Assembly: GCF_026151165.2 (NCBI RefSeq)
Contig: NZ_CP117849.1
Location: 248,001-312,000 of the forward strand
DNA length: 64,000 bases
Direction: 5' to 3'
Source: Cryobacterium sp. SO2
Lineage (GTDB): Bacteria > Actinomycetota > Actinomycetes > Actinomycetales > Microbacteriaceae
Shown: in pieces, positions 17,401 through 27,500 of the stretch
Numbering within the stretch: position 1 is the stretch's first letter
Layout of the letters: every line of letters begins with the position of its first letter
Notes under the pieces: generated by a model
Told to the model about the DNA's origin: nothing
The model's input: only the letters and a program-made list of their open reading frames with translations
The model's database searches: none
Translations under genes and position numbers: made by a program

Positions 17401-17412
17401 TAGCATGAAGTC
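17401..17412 (+). promoter_or_regulatory. Possible leaderless -10 box before menA
   Basis: TAGCAT at 17401-17406, six bases, then GTG at 17413. It is weaker than the TAGGCT examples but has the same spacing. Confidence 0.35.
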
Positions 17413-18417
17413 GTGGCACAAGGAGCGCGGCCGAACGGCCCCAAACAGCAGAAATCCCCTCAGAGCGGCAACCCGGCCAAGTCCGGCAACCCGGCCCGCA
17501 AGAACGGCAGCGTGACGGGCGCCGTGCGCGCGCCCGGCCCGGTGGGCCTCGGTACCTGGATCTCGGGTGCGCGGCTGCGCACCCTGCCCCTGGCGATCGC
17601 CCCCGTTCTACTCGGAACCGGCGCGGCCATCGTGGCCGGCGACGAGGGCGAGTTCCACTGGGTGCGCGCGCTGCTCGCGCTGGTGGTGGCCGTGAGCCTG
17701 CAGATCGGCGTGAACTACGCCAACGACTATTCCGACGGCATCCGTGGCACCGACGATCACCGCGTCGGACCTGCCCGCCTCACCGGCGGCGGAGCGGCCC
17801 GGCCGCGCGCTGTGCTCACCGTGGCGCTGCTGTTCTTCGGCCTCGCCGCCGTGGCCGGTCTGGTGCTCGTCGTGCTGAGCCAGCACTGGTGGCTGCTGAT
17901 CGTGGGCGCGGCGGCCATCGTCGCGGCCTGGTTCTACACCGGCGGCAAGCGACCTTACGGGTACCTGGGCCTCGGCGAGATCTTCGTCTTCGTCTTCTTC
18001 GGGCTGGTGGCGACCACCGGCACCACCTACGTGCAGGTGGACGTGGTCACCATGGAGAGCTGGCTGAGTGCCGTGGGCATCGGCCTGCTCGCCTGTGCGG
18101 TGCTGATGGTGAACAACCTGCGCGACATCAAGCCGGACAAGGTCTCCGGCAAGCGCACCCTGGCCGTGCGGATCGGTGCCACAGCATCCAGGGTCGTGTT
18201 CTGCGTTTTCCTGCTGCTGCCGTTCGGCATCGCGGCGTTCTTCGCGCTGCTCTACCCGCTGGCCTGGTTCACGATGTTCGTTCTGCTGCTGGCGCTGCCG
18301 GCCTGCCTGATCGTGGCCACGGCGAAGACCGCCAGGGAACTGATCCTGGCGCTCAAGCTCACCAGCATGGCGGCGTTGCTGTACGGCGTGATCCTGGGCC
18401 TGGCCTTCGCCCTGTAA
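17413..18417 (+). CDS. menA: 1,4-Dihydroxy-2-naphthoate polyprenyltransferase
   Basis: 334-residue UbiA-family membrane enzyme that attaches the isoprenoid tail, giving demethylmenaquinone. The first Asp-rich motif is NYANDYSDGIRGTD and the second is NNLRDIKPDKVSGKRTLAVR. About nine membrane helices follow a positively charged, low-complexity N-terminus of ~45 residues. Ends menB-E-A; a family B palindrome follows the stop. Confidence 0.93.
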   Translation: MAQGARPNGPKQQKSPQSGNPAKSGNPARKNGSVTGAVRAPGPVGLGTWISGARLRTLPLAIAPVLLGTGAAIVAGDEGEFHWVRALLALVVAVSLQIGVNYANDYSDGIRGTDDHRVGPARLTGGGAARPRAVLTVALLFFGLAAVAGLVLVVLSQHWWLLIVGAAAIVAAWFYTGGKRPYGYLGLGEIFVFVFFGLVATTGTTYVQVDVVTMESWLSAVGIGLLACAVLMVNNLRDIKPDKVSGKRTLAVRIGATASRVVFCVFLLLPFGIAAFFALLYPLAWFTMFVLLLALPACLIVATAKTARELILALKLTSMAALLYGVILGLAFAL

Positions 18418-18445
18418 CCCGTCGTCGGGCGCTCACCCTCGCGGC

Positions 18446-18511
18446 AACTGTTGCCCGTGCGGACAAATGCGCCCGGCGCGCCGGGACCAATTGTCCGCTT
18501 CGGGAACAGTT
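18446..18511. repeat. Palindromic intergenic repeat, family B copy 1
   Basis: 66 bases running from AACTGTTGCCCG to CGGGAACAGTT, with nested pairs GCGGACAA/TTGTCCGC and CCCGGCG/CGCCGGG. Same length and layout as the copies at 30007 and 30496. It lies between convergent menA and a DUF4229 gene. Confidence 0.8.
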
Positions 18512-18529
18512 GACCCGCGGTCTGGCGAC

Positions 18530-18847
18530 CTACGTGCGGTCGGCCTTGTTCGCGGCGGCGCTGGCGGCGGCACTGTCTGTGGCGGCGGCGGCGTCGACCG
18601 CGGCATCCTCTGACTCGGCGTCGGGGTGCACGGGCTCCTTCGTGCGGTGCCGCACCTCATAGAGGCCGCGGGCCACGGTGTCCCGGGGCTTCCGCAGGAA
18701 GATGTAGGACAGGCACAGGCCGATCACGGCGGCCAGGATGGCGGCCAGCCAGCCCTCGATGGCCAGGGCGAGCAGGAGGACGAACGGGATCGCAAACGTC
18801 AGGACCCGGAGCACCGTGAACACCAACCACGCTGGAACAGCTTTCAT
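18530..18847 (-). CDS. DUF4229 domain membrane protein
   Basis: 105 residues. Two membrane helices (about residues 7-27 and 31-49: VLRVLTFAIPFVLLLALAI, then AAILAAVIGLCLSYIFL) are followed by RKPRD and a charged, Ala-rich cytoplasmic tail. DUF4229 proteins are encoded next to menA in many actinobacteria (recalled), so a link with membrane quinone metabolism is possible but unproven. Confidence 0.75.
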   Translation of the reverse strand: MKAVPAWLVFTVLRVLTFAIPFVLLLALAIEGWLAAILAAVIGLCLSYIFLRKPRDTVARGLYEVRHRTKEPVHPDAESEDAAVDAAAATDSAAASAAANKADRT

Positions 18848-18904
18848 AGACCCAGCTTAAGCCGTGCTCCAGACGGTACTCACCGATCTCTCGGCTGACC
18901 GGCC

Positions 18905-18916
18905 TACAATTGGGGC
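18905..18916 (+). promoter_or_regulatory. Leaderless-type -10 box before the PLDc_N gene and menD
   Basis: TACAAT at 18905-18910, six bases, then ATG at 18917. Confidence 0.55.
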
Positions 18917-19351
18917 ATGTTCCGCCTGTTGTTCGGCCTCGGAGTCGTCGTCGTCATTCTCACCATCTATACGTTGGTGGATTGCGCGGTGTTCGACCGC
19001 AACCGCATACGCGGTGTGCCCCGGTGGGTGTGGATCTTCGTGATCATCCTCATCCCGGTGATCGGACCTGTGCTCTGGCTGCTGATCGGCCGCGGACGCC
19101 GCGGCAACGCCGGCCCGGCCGGCGGCCGGGTCATGCGCTCGATGGCGCCGGACGACGACCCCGACTTCCTCCGCGGCCTGGACCGCGTCAAGGACCAGGA
19201 CCAGCGCATCCGCGACCTCGAGAAGGAACTGGCGGATTTCGACAAGACCGACCCGGAGGATGACGGTCCCGGCCGATCGGGCACGGCCGGCGTCGACCCC
19301 AAGAAGACCGACCCCGGTGAGGGTGACCAGCCGGGCCGACGGGATGCCTGA
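18917..19351 (+). CDS. PLDc_N domain membrane protein
   Basis: 144 residues. Two membrane helices (residues 3-22 and about 40-58) surround the conserved [18 protein letters not shown] motif of the PLDc_N family; it contains no phospholipase catalytic HKD motif. The C-terminal half is charged and probably cytoplasmic. It overlaps the menD start by 8 bases, the usual actinobacterial arrangement. Function unknown. Confidence 0.8.
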   Translation: MFRLLFGLGVVVVILTIYTLVDCAVFDRNRIRGVPRWVWIFVIILIPVIGPVLWLLIGRGRRGNAGPAGGRVMRSMAPDDDPDFLRGLDRVKDQDQRIRDLEKELADFDKTDPEDDGPGRSGTAGVDPKKTDPGEGDQPGRRDA

Positions 19352-21152
19352 GGCGGCTCAGGAAACCACGTCGACGACCCCGCCCGAGGCGGCGGGGTTT
19401 GCCCTGTTCCAGAACGTCGCCCCCAGCGGTAGCCCCGCGACCGACTTCAGCGTGGCCCTGCTGGCCGAATTCGTGGCGCTCGGCGTGCGCGACATCGTGC
19501 TCAGCCCCGGCTCGAGGTCGCAGGCGCTTGCACTGGCTGCGGCCGAATTCGAACGCCTCGGTCTGCTGCGGCTGCACGTGCGCATCGACGAACGCGGTGC
19601 CGGGTTCCTCGCGCTCGGCCTCGCCATCGAGAGCGGGCAGCCCGCGCTCGTGGTCTGCACCTCCGGCACCGCCGTGGCCAACCTGCACCCCGCGGTGCTC
19701 GAGGCACACCACTCCACGGTGCCCATGATCCTGCTCACGGCGGACCGGCCGGCCGAGCTGCGCGGCATCCGCTCGAACCAGACCACCGTGCAGCCGGGCA
19801 TCTTCGCCGGGGCGGTGCGACTGTGCGACGACGTGGCCGCACCGACCGGAGACCCGGCAGAGGCCGCCGCCGCGGTGGCGATTGCGCGCCAGGCACACCG
19901 GGCCGCTGTGGGCGCCGAGACGAGCAACCCCGGGCCCGTGCAGCTCAACCTGGCCTTCCGGGAGCCGCTCTCGGCCGCGCTCGAACTGGTGCCCGTCACC
20001 GGTGGTGACGAGGCGGCGCACCGGCCGGATGCCGCGGCGCCCGCCGCCGCCGACGTCAGTGCCGCTGCCGTGCCGGAACCCGCGCTGCTCCTGGCCCCCG
20101 GCCCTCTGACCGTGGTGGTCGCCGGAGCCGGCGCCGGCGCGGCAGCCGAAGAACTCGCCCGCACCGCCGGCTGGCCGCTGCTGGCCGAGGTGTCCAGCGG
20201 CTCGCGGTTCGGGCCCAACCTCGTGGTGGCCTACCGCGAACTGCTCGGCGACCCCGACTTCGGCGGTCAGGTGCAGCGCGTGATCGTGTTCGGCCATCCC
20301 ACCCTGAGCCGGGAGATCCCGGCGCTCGTGATGCGCGACGGCGTGGAGACCATCGTCGTGGCCCCGGTGGGCGCCGAGTGGTACAACCCCGGCCATCGGG
20401 TGCACAGCTTCGTGCGCGCCGTGGCCGCCGCCGACGAGACGGTCGCGGCGGCGAGCACCAGGGACGCGCGGGCCTGGGCCGGCCGGTGGGTGATGACGAG
20501 CCGGGCCATCCTGGCCGCCGACACCCAGCTGGACGCCCCGGCGTTTGGCGCACACGGCATGACGAAGGCCGAGTTCGCCGCCATGAAGGCCCCGGTCACC
20601 CGCGCAATCCTTGCGGATGCGGTGTGGCGGGCCTCCTGGCCGCACGACCGTCTGGTGCTCGGCGCATCCCGGCTGATCCGCGAACTCGACACCCGGGTGA
20701 CCGGCAAGAAGATCCCGGTGCACGCCAACCGCGGGCTGGCCGGCATCGACGGAACCGTGGCCACGGCACTGGGCATCGCGCTGGCCAGCCAGGCCGGCGC
20801 GCATCCGCGGTCGACGGGCACCACGCGCCTGCTCGTCGGTGATGTGACCCTGCTGCACGACGCCGGTTCGCTCCTGATCGCGCCGGGCGAGACCCGGCCC
20901 CGCCTGCAGGTGATCGTCGGCAACGACGGCGGCGGCACGATCTTCGACGGCCTCGAGGTGGCGGCGACGGCCAATCCCACCGCCATCGACCGGGTGCTCT
21001 TCACCCCCCACAGGGTGAACCTGGAGGCCCTCGCATCCGCCTACGGCTGGAGCTACTCCCGAGCCGCCACCCGAAGCGCCTTGGAGTCCGCCCTGACGGC
21101 CCCCGTGACCGAGCCAACTCTCCTAGAGGTCCCACTAGCCCGCGAGCCGTGA
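19344..21152 (+). CDS. menD: SEPHCHC synthase (MenD)
   Basis: 602-residue thiamine diphosphate enzyme that joins isochorismate and 2-oxoglutarate, the first committed menaquinone step. The substrate/cofactor motif [17 protein letters not shown] and the catalytic Glu region [15 protein letters not shown] are N-terminal; the ThDP pyrophosphate site appears as [13 protein letters not shown]. The start is ATG at 19344 inside the end of the previous gene. Its last residues and TGA lie inside the left arm of a family A palindrome. Confidence 0.93.
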   Translation: MPEAAQETTSTTPPEAAGFALFQNVAPSGSPATDFSVALLAEFVALGVRDIVLSPGSRSQALALAAAEFERLGLLRLHVRIDERGAGFLALGLAIESGQPALVVCTSGTAVANLHPAVLEAHHSTVPMILLTADRPAELRGIRSNQTTVQPGIFAGAVRLCDDVAAPTGDPAEAAAAVAIARQAHRAAVGAETSNPGPVQLNLAFREPLSAALELVPVTGGDEAAHRPDAAAPAAADVSAAAVPEPALLLAPGPLTVVVAGAGAGAAAEELARTAGWPLLAEVSSGSRFGPNLVVAYRELLGDPDFGGQVQRVIVFGHPTLSREIPALVMRDGVETIVVAPVGAEWYNPGHRVHSFVRAVAAADETVAAASTRDARAWAGRWVMTSRAILAADTQLDAPAFGAHGMTKAEFAAMKAPVTRAILADAVWRASWPHDRLVLGASRLIRELDTRVTGKKIPVHANRGLAGIDGTVATALGIALASQAGAHPRSTGTTRLLVGDVTLLHDAGSLLIAPGETRPRLQVIVGNDGGGTIFDGLEVAATANPTAIDRVLFTPHRVNLEALASAYGWSYSRAATRSALESALTAPVTEPTLLEVPLAREP

Positions 21153-21201
21153 GAAGAGCCCCGAAAACCTGGAGTTTTCGGGGCTCAACTCACGGCTCGC
21201 G
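21141..21201. repeat. Palindromic intergenic repeat, family A copy 1
   Basis: Outer arms CGCGAGCCGTGAG (21141-21153) and CTCACGGCTCGCG (21189-21201); inner arms GCCCCGAAAAC (21158-21168) and GTTTTCGGGGC (21174-21184), loop CTGGA. The TGA of menD is inside the left outer arm. It lies between convergent menD and the symporter gene and could terminate both. Confidence 0.82.
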
Positions 21202-21215
21202 AGAGGTGGGTGGGG

Positions 21216-22718
21216 TTAGTGGGTGGGTTCCAGGAGGGTTGCCTGTTCTTGGGCCAGCTCGGCGGCGATCTGCTGCTCGAAATCCTGCTCGCGCTGGGGG
21301 CGGGGGTGCAGGATGGCCACGAGCACGAACGAACCAATGCCCACCGCTGCGGAGATCATCGTTGTCCAGCCATCGAGGTCGGCCGTGATCAGGGTGTTCG
21401 GCACGTAGAACAGGTCGTTCGGCACGCCGTACATGGTGGGGGTGAGCGCCAGCAGGGTGATCCGCACGACGAAGCCCAGCAGTACGCCCACGATCACGGC
21501 GCTGGCGCCCGGCCGCTTCCAGAACAGCCCGAGCACCAGCGGCGCCGCGAGGCAGGCCAGCATCAGGTCGAACGCGAAGGTGAGCAGGATGCCGGTCTGG
21601 CTCACCCGGATCGCCAGCAGCACGCCGATCACCACGATGGGAACCATCGCGATCCGGGTCCAGCGCAGCAGCGGGTCGGCGCCGCCGGAGACGATGCGGC
21701 GCACGCCGAAGATGTTACGCACGGCGATCGCCGAGGTGGCCAGGATCGCGCCGGCCGCGGTGGAGAACGACGCGGCGACGATGCCGGAGAGCACGAGGAC
21801 GGCCAGCAGCGGCGGTGCGTAGTCGCCGAGCAGGGTGTACAGGATGGGCCCGTCCGCGGTGGAGAGGCCGAGCGCCGCCGTCGTGGTGAGCGCGACCAGT
21901 GCGTAAATGATGCCGATCACGAACGTGCCGCCGGCGGCGTAGAAGCAGGACTTCTGGGCCACCTCCGGCGACTTGGCGGCGAAGATGCGCTGCATGAAGT
22001 CGATGGCCACGAGGTCGCCGATGCCCAGCGAGATGAGGGTGGCCCAGTTGATCGGGGCGCCCTGGGCGGGGTCGGTGAGCTGGCCGAGGTCGAACGGGCC
22101 CATGCCGGCCGGCACGATGATGCCGAAGTTGATGACCACCCAGCCGAGCAGGGCGATGGAGGCCACGACGGTGATGACGGTCTGGATGGCCGCGGTGTAG
22201 GCATCCGAGAACAGGCCGCCGGCCAGCGTGTAGGCGAGCACGAGCGACACCGACAGGATGATGCCCCAGACGTAGGAGATGCCGGCGAAACGTTCGAGCA
22301 GGAAGCCGACGGCCACGAGGTTGCCGGCGAGGAGAATCGTGAACGAGAAGATCATGATCACCGAGGAGCCGACCTCGACGACGCGGCCGTAGCGGCGGCG
22401 GAAGAAGTCGGCGAGCGTGTACAGCCCGAGTTTGTTCATCGGCTTGGCCAGGAACAGGCCCGAGATCAGGAGGCAGATGGCCAGCCCGATGGCCAGCGAC
22501 GCGCCCGACCAGAAGCCGTAGCCGGAGGTGAGGTCGGTGTTGCCGACGGTGGCGTTGCTGTCGACGGCCGCTGCCATCAGCGAGACCGCGACGAGGGGCA
22601 CGCCGAGGCTGCGCCCGGCGACGAGGTAGTTGGCGCTGTCGCCGTCGACCTTGCGGGCGACGACTATTCCGACGATGAGGACGATGAGGACACTGATGCC
22701 CACGCCGATGACGATCAT
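21216..22718 (-). CDS. Sodium:solute symporter (SSS family)
   Basis: 500 residues with about 13 membrane helices. The SSS signature region is GDLVAIDFMQRIFAAKSP and the first helices contain SLMAAAVDSNATVGN. Urea, nucleobase and amino acid transporters belong here. It is divergent from the DUF1989/carboxylase operon, so I infer it brings in that pathway's nitrogen compound or a related one. A CAGGAGC ribosome binding site precedes the ATG on the reverse strand. Confidence 0.85.
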   Translation of the reverse strand: MIVIGVGISVLIVLIVGIVVARKVDGDSANYLVAGRSLGVPLVAVSLMAAAVDSNATVGNTDLTSGYGFWSGASLAIGLAICLLISGLFLAKPMNKLGLYTLADFFRRRYGRVVEVGSSVIMIFSFTILLAGNLVAVGFLLERFAGISYVWGIILSVSLVLAYTLAGGLFSDAYTAAIQTVITVVASIALLGWVVINFGIIVPAGMGPFDLGQLTDPAQGAPINWATLISLGIGDLVAIDFMQRIFAAKSPEVAQKSCFYAAGGTFVIGIIYALVALTTTAALGLSTADGPILYTLLGDYAPPLLAVLVLSGIVAASFSTAAGAILATSAIAVRNIFGVRRIVSGGADPLLRWTRIAMVPIVVIGVLLAIRVSQTGILLTFAFDLMLACLAAPLVLGLFWKRPGASAVIVGVLLGFVVRITLLALTPTMYGVPNDLFYVPNTLITADLDGWTTMISAAVGIGSFVLVAILHPRPQREQDFEQQIAAELAQEQATLLEPTH

Positions 22719-23077
22719 GGATGCTCCTGACTTGGCTGGCGGAAGGGAACGCTGAAGGGAGTGGCTGGCGGTGATAGGGCCTGGCTGAGCGAGTGCGATG
22801 CGGTGCGGGTTCGCGGTCGGCTGACATTCCGGTCGACTGATCGATAAGGCAATTCAGCCCGCTGAGTGTCACAGCGGCGCATCGAATTGACGACGATTGT
22901 GTTAACTCGCACCGTCGGCGTCGCGACCGGAGCACCCGCAGTGGCGTTCGGGAAAGGCCGGTCGCCGGCGCCCCGTAACACGCTCTTAACACGGGAGACA
23001 CGGCGGCGACACCCCGCCGCGGTTTAGTTTCTATCAGTTGATCGAAAACCGTGGTCGACGGACAGGGAGAAGCCACC
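22719..23077. promoter_or_regulatory. Divergent control region of the symporter and the DUF1989/carboxylase operon
   Basis: 359 bases without a gene, with lower GC than its surroundings in the middle. It holds TTGACG (22887-22892), a hairpin near 23011-23030 and the short inverted repeat ATCA-GT-TGAT (23033-23042) close to the first gene. These could be promoter and operator parts, but none is certain. I looked for guanidine riboswitch motifs here and did not recognise one. Confidence 0.4.
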
Positions 23078-23944
23078 GTGACAGCAGACACAGCGTCGTC
23101 GAGCACGTCGACCACCGCGGGTGCCCGGGCACACGCCAGGGCACAGGAGGGCACCGTCGTGGCCGCCGCCCCCGTGCGGCCGGCGACCGCCTGGCCCGCC
23201 CCGGCGGCCGACGTCGCCGCCGACCGCCTGGTCTGGGCCGAGACCGTCGCCGGTGGCGGCTACACCCAGAAGGTGCTCGCCCGCGGCACCACCCTGCGGC
23301 TCACCGACCTCGCCGGCGACGCCTGCGCCCACGTGCTGCTCTTCAACGCCGACCAGCCGTTCGAACGCCTCAACGTGGCCGACACCGTGAAGGTGCAGTG
23401 GCAGGTATACACCGCCGCCGGCCAGCTGCTGCTCTCCGACCAGGGCCGGGTGCTCGCCACCGTCGTGGCCGACAGCGCCGTGGCCGACGGCCCCCGCCGG
23501 CACGACACGATCTTCGGCACCAGCACCCTCGCGCGCAACACCGCCCGCTACGGCGACGGCTCCGCTCAGGGCCCCACCCCGGCCGGCCGGGAACTGCTCA
23601 CCCTCGCCGGGGCCAAGAACGGCCTCACCCGCCGGGACCTGCCGCCGAGCGTCTCCTACTTCCAGGGCGTCACGGTCGACGCCGACGGCCGGCCGGGCTT
23701 CACCGGCAGCGCCGGCCTCGGAGCCAGCGTCACGCTGCGCACCGAGATGCCGGTGATCGTGCTCATCGCCAACACGGCGCATCCGCTCGACGACCGCACC
23801 GAGTTCGTCTCGACGGCCCTCGAGGTGCTCGCCTGGGCGGATGCGCCGACCACGCCGGAGGATCCGCTCTGGGATGCCAGCCCTGAGGGCCGCCGCGCCT
23901 TCGTGAACACCGCAGACTACCTCGCCGCAAGGGGACTGAAATGA
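23078..23944 (+). CDS. DUF1989 protein, UAAP1 type (carboxyguanidine deiminase subunit candidate)
   Basis: 288 residues. The core (HVLLFNADQPFERLNVADTV, then MRR-type HDTIFG) is the DUF1989 fold also called urea amidolyase-associated protein 1. In characterised guanidine pathways the two DUF1989 proteins form the deiminase that turns carboxyguanidine into allophanate. A ~40-residue N-terminal low-complexity extension precedes the domain. I chose GTG at 23078, which follows GGGAGAAG; GTG at 23051 would add nine residues. It overlaps the next gene by 4 bases. Confidence 0.82.
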   Translation: MTADTASSSTSTTAGARAHARAQEGTVVAAAPVRPATAWPAPAADVAADRLVWAETVAGGGYTQKVLARGTTLRLTDLAGDACAHVLLFNADQPFERLNVADTVKVQWQVYTAAGQLLLSDQGRVLATVVADSAVADGPRRHDTIFGTSTLARNTARYGDGSAQGPTPAGRELLTLAGAKNGLTRRDLPPSVSYFQGVTVDADGRPGFTGSAGLGASVTLRTEMPVIVLIANTAHPLDDRTEFVSTALEVLAWADAPTTPEDPLWDASPEGRRAFVNTADYLAARGLK

Positions 23945-24582
23945 CCACCACCACCGCTGCCATCGTCGGCGCCGAACTCTCCCGCGAGACCGTGGCCGCC
24001 CGCGCGCCCTGGTCCGCCGTGCTGAAGGCCGGGCAGGTTCTCACCATCGTCGACCTCGACGGCAACCAGGCCGTCGACTTCCTCGCCTACGCGGCCGACG
24101 ACACCGCCAGGGCCTACAGCGCCCAGGCCACCCTGCAGGAGCAGGACAGCGTCTACCTCACCGTGGGCAGCGTGCTGCGCGACAACGAATCCACCGCCCT
24201 GCTCACGATCATCGCCGACGACTGCGGCCGGCACGACACCCTCGGCGGCGCCTGCTCCAAGGAGTCCAACACGCTGCGTTACGGCCTGCACACCTGGGCC
24301 CAGCACGCCTGCGTCGAGAACTTCCTGGCCGAGGGCTCCCGCCGCGGCCTGGGCAAGCGCGACCTGGTGTCGAACATCAACTGGTTCATGAATGTGCCCG
24401 TCGACGCGGATGGCGCGCTCGGCATCGTCGACGGCATCTCGGCGCCCGGCCTGTCGGTGTCGCTGCGCGCCGAGGTCGACACCCTGGTGCTGGTCTCCAA
24501 CTGCCCGCAGATCAACAACCCGTGCAACGGCTTCAACCCGAGCAGGGCCGAGATGATCATCAGCGCGGGGGCGCCGGCGTGA
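23941..24582 (+). CDS. DUF1989 protein, UAAP2 type (second deiminase subunit candidate)
   Basis: 213 residues, homologous to the preceding gene. It has VDLDGNQAVDFLAY, the metal-site region DDCGRHDTLGGACSKESN and the C-terminal NCPQINNPCNGFNPS that mark UAAP2. His and Cys residues in the middle motif are probable metal ligands. ATG start overlaps the previous TGA; its own stop overlaps the GTG of the carboxylase. The pair probably forms a hetero-oligomer. Confidence 0.85.
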   Translation: MTTTTAAIVGAELSRETVAARAPWSAVLKAGQVLTIVDLDGNQAVDFLAYAADDTARAYSAQATLQEQDSVYLTVGSVLRDNESTALLTIIADDCGRHDTLGGACSKESNTLRYGLHTWAQHACVENFLAEGSRRGLGKRDLVSNINWFMNVPVDADGALGIVDGISAPGLSVSLRAEVDTLVLVSNCPQINNPCNGFNPSRAEMIISAGAPA

Positions 24583-27500
24583 GCGCTGCAGCGGCACCCT
24601 TCGACACCCTGCTGATCGCCAACCGCGGCGAGATCGCGGTGCGCATCATCCGCACCGCCAAGGCCATGGGCCTGCGAACCGTGGCCGTCTATTCGGAGGC
24701 CGACCGCGGCGCCGCGCATGTGCACCAGGCCGACACCGCCGTGCTCCTCGGCCCGTCGCCCGCCGGCGAGAGCTACCTGCGCGGCGACCTGATCATCGCC
24801 GCCGCCCTGGAGACCGGCGCCGGCGCCATCCACCCCGGCTACGGATTCCTCTCCGAGAACGCCGACTTCGCCCGCGCCTGCCAGGCCGCCGGCATCGTCT
24901 TCGTGGGCCCCACCCCCGAGCAGCTCGACCTGTTCGGCACCAAGCACACCGCCCGCGACGCCGCCACGGCGGCCGGAGGGCCGCTCTTGGCCGGCACCGG
25001 CCTGCTCGACAGCCTCGAGCACGCCCTCGCCGCGGCCGAGACCATCGGCTACCCGGTGATGCTCAAGGCCACCGCCGGCGGCGGCGGCATCGGCATGCAG
25101 GCCTGCCACGACGCCGCCGAACTCGCCGGCTCCTGGGAGAACGTCACCCGCATCGCCGGAGCCAGCTTCTCCTCGGCCGGGGTGTTCCTGGAGCGCCTCG
25201 TCGTGGGCGCCCGGCACGTGGAAGTGCAGGTGTTCGGCGACGGCCTCGGCACCGTCGTGAGCATCGGCGACCGGGACTGCAGCCTGCAGCGCCGCAACCA
25301 GAAGGTGGTCGAGGAGGCCCCGGCCCCCGACCTGCCCGCCCACGTGCGCGCGGGCATCGCCGACGCCGCCCGCCGGCTGTGCGCATCCGTGGACTACCGG
25401 TCGGCCGGCACCGTTGAATACATCTACGACCCGGTGCGCCAGGAGGCCGCCTTCCTCGAGGTGAACACCCGCCTGCAGGTGGAGCACCCCGTGACAGAGG
25501 CGGTCTACGGCATCGACCTGGTCGAGTGGATGCTGCGCCTGGCCCTCGGCGACACCGCCGTCGTGGCCACGCCGCTGGTCGCGGCCGGGTTCGCGGTGGA
25601 GGCCAGGGTGTACGCCGAGAACACCGACCTGGGCAACCTGCCCAGCGCCGGCACCATCACCCGGGTCGTGCATCCGGACGCGTCGTCTGACCCGGCCGCC
25701 CGCGTCGACACCTGGCTGGAGCCCGGCGCGGAGGTGAGCACCCACTACGACCCGCTGCTGAGCAAGGTGATCACCCACGGTGCCACCCGCGAGGCCGCCT
25801 GGCAGGCCCTCTCCGACACCCTCGCCGACGTGCGTGTGGACGGGGTCGCCACCAACCTGGGGATGCTGCGCTCGATCGTGGTCGACCCGGCGGTGCGGGC
25901 CGCCACCCACTCCACCGACACCCTTGCCGGCATCCGCAACACCAGCCCGCGGTTCGAGGTGGTGAAATCCGGACTGCTCTGCACCATCCAGGACTGGCCG
26001 GGCCGCACAGGCTACTGGGCCGTCGGCATCCCGCCGTCCGGCCCGATGGACGACCTCTCCTTCCGGCTCGGCAACGCCGCCCTGGGCAACGCCGAGGGCG
26101 AGGCCGGCCTGGAGATCACCATGCAGGGCCCCACCCTGCGCTTCCACACGGCCGCAACCGTGATGCTTACCGGAGCGCCCACGCCGCTCACCGTCGACGG
26201 CGCCGACCTGCCGCAGTGGACGCCGGTGCGCGTGCCGGCCGGCGCGCTGATGGCCATCGGCACGCCCAGCATCGGCATGCGCAGCTACCTGCTCGTAGCC
26301 GGCGGCCTCGACGTGCCCCTGGTGCTCGGCAGCGCCGCCACCTTCGACCTCGGTGAGATGGGCGGCGCCGCCGGCCGGGCCCTCCGCACCGGCGACATCA
26401 TCGCGCTCGCCGGGCGGATGCCGGAGACCGACCCGCAGGCCGTGGCCGTGCGCGACCGCCCGGTGTTCACCTCCGAGTGGCGCATCGCCGCCCTCGAGGG
26501 CCCGCACGCCGCCCCGGAGTTCTTCACGACGGCCGACATCGAGGTGTTCCACAGCACCCGCTGGGCCGTGCACTTCAACTCCGCCCGCACCGGCGTGCGC
26601 CTGGTCGGCCCGAAACCCGAATGGGCCAGGAACGACGGCGGCGAGGCCGGCCTGCACCCGTCCAACATCCACGACACCCCGTACGCGGTGGGCGCCGTGG
26701 ACTACACCGGCGACCTGCCGATCCTGCTCGGCCCGGACGGACCGAGCCTGGGCGGCTTCACCTGCCCGGCCACGGTGCCCAGCGGTCAGCTCTGGAAGCT
26801 CGGCCAGTTGCGCCCGGGCGACACCGTGGAGTTCGTTCCCGTCGACGACGGGCAGGCGCACGCCCTGCGCCTCGATCCCACCCTGGCCGTCACCGCCGGC
26901 CGCGCGCCGACCGTGGACGGCGGCATCCTCCGGAGCCTCCCGGCCACCGCGACGAGCCCGGCCATGACCTTCCGCCGCAGCGGCGACGCCAACCTGCTCG
27001 TGGAGTACGGCGAAATGGTGCTCGACCTGGCCTCCCGGATGCGTGTGCACGCGCTCGCCGCCGTGCTGCAGCAGCGCTGGGACGACGGCGAATTGCCCGG
27101 CATCATCGACCTGACCCCGGGCATCCGCTCGCTGCAGGTGCACGTGAACCCCGACGTGCTGCCGCTGGCGGAGCTGCTCGACATCGTCGCGGCCGTCGAG
27201 GCCGGCCTGCCCGCCACCAGCGAGCTCACCGTGCCCAGCCGCACGGTGTCGCTGCCGCTGTCCTGGGACGACCCGGCCACCCGGGAGGCCATCGAGCGGT
27301 ACATGTCGGGCGTGCGCGACGACGCCCCGTGGTGCCCGTGGAACATCGAGTTCATCCGCCGCGTCAACGGCGTGGCCTCGGTGGACGACGTGATGCGCAC
27401 CGTGTACGAGGCCGAGTACCTGGTGTTGGGCCTGGGTGACGTCTATCTCGGCGCGCCCGTGGCGACGCCGCTGGACCCGCGGCACCGCCTGGTGACCACC

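Noticed and set aside
22719..23077. Guanidine riboswitch before the DUF1989/carboxylase operon
   Set aside because: I looked for the conserved words of guanidine-I, -II and -III riboswitches. Only isolated ACGG or ACGA words occur, without the paired hairpins or conserved core. A covariance model search would settle it.
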